In this document: positions 32,445 through 34,838 of the stretch, in pieces
How the letters are laid out: each line of letters opens with the position of its first letter
Numbering within the stretch: position 1 is the stretch's first letter
Assembly (NCBI GenBank): GCA_018675995.1
Contig: JABGWZ010000223.1
Coordinates: 1 to 34,838, forward strand
Length of the DNA stretch: 34,838 bases
Source of the DNA: Opitutia bacterium
GTDB lineage: Bacteria > Verrucomicrobiota > Verrucomicrobiia > Opitutales > Seribacteraceae
Direction: 5' to 3'
Notes under the pieces: generated by a model
Told to the model about the DNA's origin: nothing
The model's input: the letters and a program-made list of their open reading frames with translations, nothing else
The model's database searches: none
Program-made: the position numbers and the translations under genes

Positions 32445-34669
32445 GATTTCGTTAAAGATTTCACAACCATTTTAGCACTTTTTTCCCATGAAAGATTTGT
32501 TATGTATTCGATTCCGTTCTTTATATTTTCCAATCTCTTTTCATCGGAGCAGAGAAGATCATTTATCGTTTCAAAAATAGCGAATGGAGTCGGTTTTGCA
32601 TAATGAACAGTATTTTGGGGATATGTTCTTCTAGTATTTTCGCCATCAAATTCAATAACGGGTAATCCGCAAGCCATCATTTCCAATGGAACTAATGAGT
32701 AATTTGTGGCAGAAAAAACGCAACCTATATCACACTTTCTGTACAGTTTACCTAGGTCAGTTGGAGTAAGCACTGAGTGAATATCGTATGAAAACTTAAC
32801 TTTTAAAGGAACTTTTTTTTCGCCAAAAAATTCCGCATGAAAAGGAATACCTTTTTTGTGGAGAATCGTTAAACCTAGTATTATCAGTTCAGTTAATCTT
32901 CTTGGTGTTCCTGATCTGGAATAAATTGCAATTCTTGGTTTGTGTCTAAGGTTTTTTTGGGGAGAGTGAAAGAATATTTCACGATCTACTGCAAGTTCAA
33001 AATAACCTGCCACATCTGCCCCAACATTTTTAATTTCACTAGCTAACCAACTTCCTGCAGTTATGCATTTAAGTCCCATTTTATAAGTTTCAAGAGCAAG
33101 GAAATATTCTGTGCCAATCGGTGAGAAATTGGGTTCAAAATCTTGTACAAAATAGTATTTTGGTCCTTTGTAAGAAAAATTTGGCAGGTAATAACAAGTA
33201 TGATATGAAGTGCAGATCAGTCCGCTTGAACTCAAATTTACAACTTTATCTTTCTTTAAAAAATAGACATTTGCTTTTAACTGAAAGAAGTGATCTTCGA
33301 TAACCTGCTTTGCATCTTCGGGGCTTTTATGAATGGAGTTACCGCATACCCAGATATTGTTTTGATAACCAAATTTTTCAAGCCAGCTTATAATACGAAA
33401 AATTGTTGTATGCCCGCCGGAACCAATGTTAAAGTCTGGAATTATCCAATCGAATACTTTCTTACAGCAGGTTGTTTCGGTTACTGAATGTATTAAGGAG
33501 AGTTTATCAGAATTTTGATTAACTTGATCCATAAATCCAGGTTCAGTTTTATTTGGCCTGGGTGATTCCTTCCTAAATCTTTTCTGAATTCTCCTCACGG
33601 GAGTTAGTAACTTCCAAGAAAGAGAATTTTGTATACTAAGAATTTTACTTCTCAGGTATTCATTTTCAGCTGTTAAGTTGTTAGAAAAGTGAACTTTTTC
33701 TTGGTTGAGAACTCGCTCGATTTGTAATTCTTTTTCTTTCGAATGGTTCTCTTCTTTCAGTTTTATAATGAATTCCGTAATTACAGAGTTATGACCCGAA
33801 GATTTATGAATTGATTCTAAACACTCTGTTATTAGTTTGCCAGCAATGGAGCGAAATTCATCTTGATTTGAAACTATGCTATCTAAAACAATTTGGTTTA
33901 AATAATGATATGCAATTATTGATGGCGATAGATTAGAAACCTTTTGTTGAAGGAAATTATTTTTTTGGAATTCTGATGATGAGTAGGTTGATAATCTGAG
34001 CCAATCCTCTTCGTGAAAATGTGTTTCTTTGGCAAATTCGTAATCAATAATTTTATAATCCTTATCTTTATTAACTAGAATGTTTCTCCCCGCGAGATCT
34101 CCATTAGTCCACCTTTTGTTAAAAGAAGAGTTTAGATTTGATTCTGATAAAAATGCTAGTATCAAAGACTCAACAATTTTCTTATCGTTTGACCCAAGTG
34201 TTCCGAGTACTTTTGAGGAAAGTTTTGCAATTTCTGCTTCCCATGAATCAATAGTTGACTCGATAATTTCATCGTTAAATTTATCAGTAATATTAACTAA
34301 AATTTTATCTACATCCTCATGGTTTAAAATTCCTTTATCTAATAATTCATGGATGGGGTTACCTTCAAAAAATTCTTGAGCAAACAGTTGGTAAGATTCA
34401 ATTGTTTCAAAGAAGATTGGCTTGCATGAGATATCCGGAAATAAGGAATTAAAAGCTTTAGCTTTTTCAAATGTCCTTGAGGGTTGGTTCGTTATCGTAA
34501 GGTGAATCGCCGTACCGGTATTTAAAATTAATTTATAAAAACGTTTAGCTGTTCGTACTAGTTGAGCACTTTGCTCTAACTCTTTGATTGAAGTAATTTC
34601 TTTACTCTTAATTTGGTTCCTTAAAAGTTCAAAAATTCTTTCTTGAGTTAATATCTGAATTTCGACCAT
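32441..34669 (-). CDS. Kinase-like / coiled-coil / WsaF-like glycosyltransferase fusion
   Basis: 742 aa in three parts. Residues about 30-290 resemble an APH/LPS-kinase-like phosphotransferase: WTNGDLAGRNILVN (187-200) places Asp191 and Asn196 like a catalytic loop with Asn in place of the usual His, and KIIDYEFA (206-213) gives the metal-binding Asp209. A charged helical, probably coiled-coil, stretch (about 298-345) follows, then NSLSWKLLTPVRRIQKRF (348-365), a segment common in fused glycosyltransferases. Residues about 404-735 match the WsaF-type rhamnosyltransferase: DWIIPDFNIGSGGHTTIF, YYFVQDFEPNFSPIGTEY, ITAGSWLASEI, and SLVPLEMMACGLPVIEF. It is cytosolic. The kinase part may phosphorylate a glycan, or may be a pseudokinase scaffold. 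It overlaps the GT2 gene by 4 bp. Confidence 0.8.
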   Translation of the reverse strand: MVEIQILTQERIFELLRNQIKSKEITSIKELEQSAQLVRTAKRFYKLILNTGTAIHLTITNQPSRTFEKAKAFNSLFPDISCKPIFFETIESYQLFAQEFFEGNPIHELLDKGILNHEDVDKILVNITDKFNDEIIESTIDSWEAEIAKLSSKVLGTLGSNDKKIVESLILAFLSESNLNSSFNKRWTNGDLAGRNILVNKDKDYKIIDYEFAKETHFHEEDWLRLSTYSSSEFQKNNFLQQKVSNLSPSIIAYHYLNQIVLDSIVSNQDEFRSIAGKLITECLESIHKSSGHNSVITEFIIKLKEENHSKEKELQIERVLNQEKVHFSNNLTAENEYLRSKILSIQNSLSWKLLTPVRRIQKRFRKESPRPNKTEPGFMDQVNQNSDKLSLIHSVTETTCCKKVFDWIIPDFNIGSGGHTTIFRIISWLEKFGYQNNIWVCGNSIHKSPEDAKQVIEDHFFQLKANVYFLKKDKVVNLSSSGLICTSYHTCYYLPNFSYKGPKYYFVQDFEPNFSPIGTEYFLALETYKMGLKCITAGSWLASEIKNVGADVAGYFELAVDREIFFHSPQKNLRHKPRIAIYSRSGTPRRLTELIILGLTILHKKGIPFHAEFFGEKKVPLKVKFSYDIHSVLTPTDLGKLYRKCDIGCVFSATNYSLVPLEMMACGLPVIEFDGENTRRTYPQNTVHYAKPTPFAIFETINDLLCSDEKRLENIKNGIEYITNLSWEKSAKMVVKSLTKS

Positions 34670-34670
34670 T

Positions 34671-34838
34671 TTAATTAGCTTCTATAAAATAACTAGGTGC
34701 GAAGTTGTGGAGTGTATTTAATTTAGCAAAATCATTTGCCATGGATTCTAGCTCGTTTTGATGGTCAAGAGGATTACCGTTTGTTCCATCATGTTCTTTA
34801 ATCCATTTTTTATTTAGAATATGCTCATTCAATTCACA
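34671..34838 (-). CDS. C-terminal end of an unidentified protein (5' part outside window)
   Basis: An open frame enters from the right edge and ends at TAA (34673-34671), one base before the start of the fusion glycosyltransferase gene. The 55 visible residues are hydrophilic (WIKEHDGTNGNPLDHQ near the start, LHNFAPSYFIEAN at the end). No family can be recognised. The 1-bp gap implies it belongs to the same minus-strand polysaccharide operon. Confidence 0.6.
   Translation of the reverse strand, partial: CELNEHILNKKWIKEHDGTNGNPLDHQNELESMANDFAKLNTLHNFAPSYFIEAN

Noticed and set aside
1-34838. CRISPR arrays, tRNA or rRNA genes, insertion sequences, prophage
   Set aside because: No regularly spaced repeats, no cloverleaf or rRNA-like stretches, no transposase, integrase or phage proteins seen on either strand.

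Overview
The window looks like a chromosomal segment of a low-GC, Gram-negative member of the Verrucomicrobiota, most likely Opitutae/Puniceicoccales-like. That is an inference from gene content: a MoxR/DUF58/VWA/DUF4175 operon, several secreted or anchored alpha/alpha-toroid (prenyltransferase/squalene-oxidase repeat) proteins, a YdjY-like protein, an SUMF1-type domain protein, the duplicated 'GFIISG...NDNW...LAPGAYL' secreted domain, and lpxA (so an outer membrane). Most genes lack a recognisable Shine-Dalgarno sequence and start behind A/T-rich leaders. No rRNA, tRNA, CRISPR array, transposase or prophage gene was found.

Layout. (1) Positions 12402 down to the left edge, minus strand: one tightly packed operon, moxR - DUF58 - BatA/VWA - VWA/GATase-like - DUF4175 - toroid protein - SUMF1-domain protein (cut by the window edge). 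Junctions are 4-8 bp overlaps or 3-4 bp gaps. The MoxR ATPase and VWA partners suggest a metal-dependent chaperone or assembly machine at the inner membrane. The toroid and SUMF1 proteins carry export signals and may be its clients or periplasmic arms. (2) 12403-13655: a divergent regulatory region with a 12-bp perfect palindrome, a small DUF1737-like gene, a hairpin plus strong terminator (possible small RNA), and a small secreted protein. (3) 17529 down to 13673, minus: a membrane-anchored toroid protein, an azurin-like copper protein and an Nramp-like transporter that lacks both classical metal-binding motifs. (4) 17678-28284, plus: a long co-directional run. It holds a YdjY-like protein, a third toroid protein, a secreted unknown, then housekeeping genes (ftsY, aroB, an unknown gene, lpxA, an erpA/iscA-type gene, infC, crcB), a secreted proline-rich protein, a secreted trypsin-like protease with a Trp-rich tail, and a polysaccharide-export ABC permease ending at a terminator. 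(5) 28288-34838: surface-polysaccharide genes (GT4, SDR, GT2, and a large kinase-like/coiled-coil/WsaF-like glycosyltransferase fusion) interrupted by a secreted protein with a CBM5/12-like module and two near-identical tandem domains.

The two best candidates for something undescribed are the MoxR operon extended by a toroid protein and a Sm-like-repeat/SUMF1 protein, and the kinase-coiled coil-glycosyltransferase fusion in a locus with an O-antigen-type ABC permease. The fusion recalls how WbdD couples chain capping to polymerisation in E. coli O8/O9a, but in a single chain.
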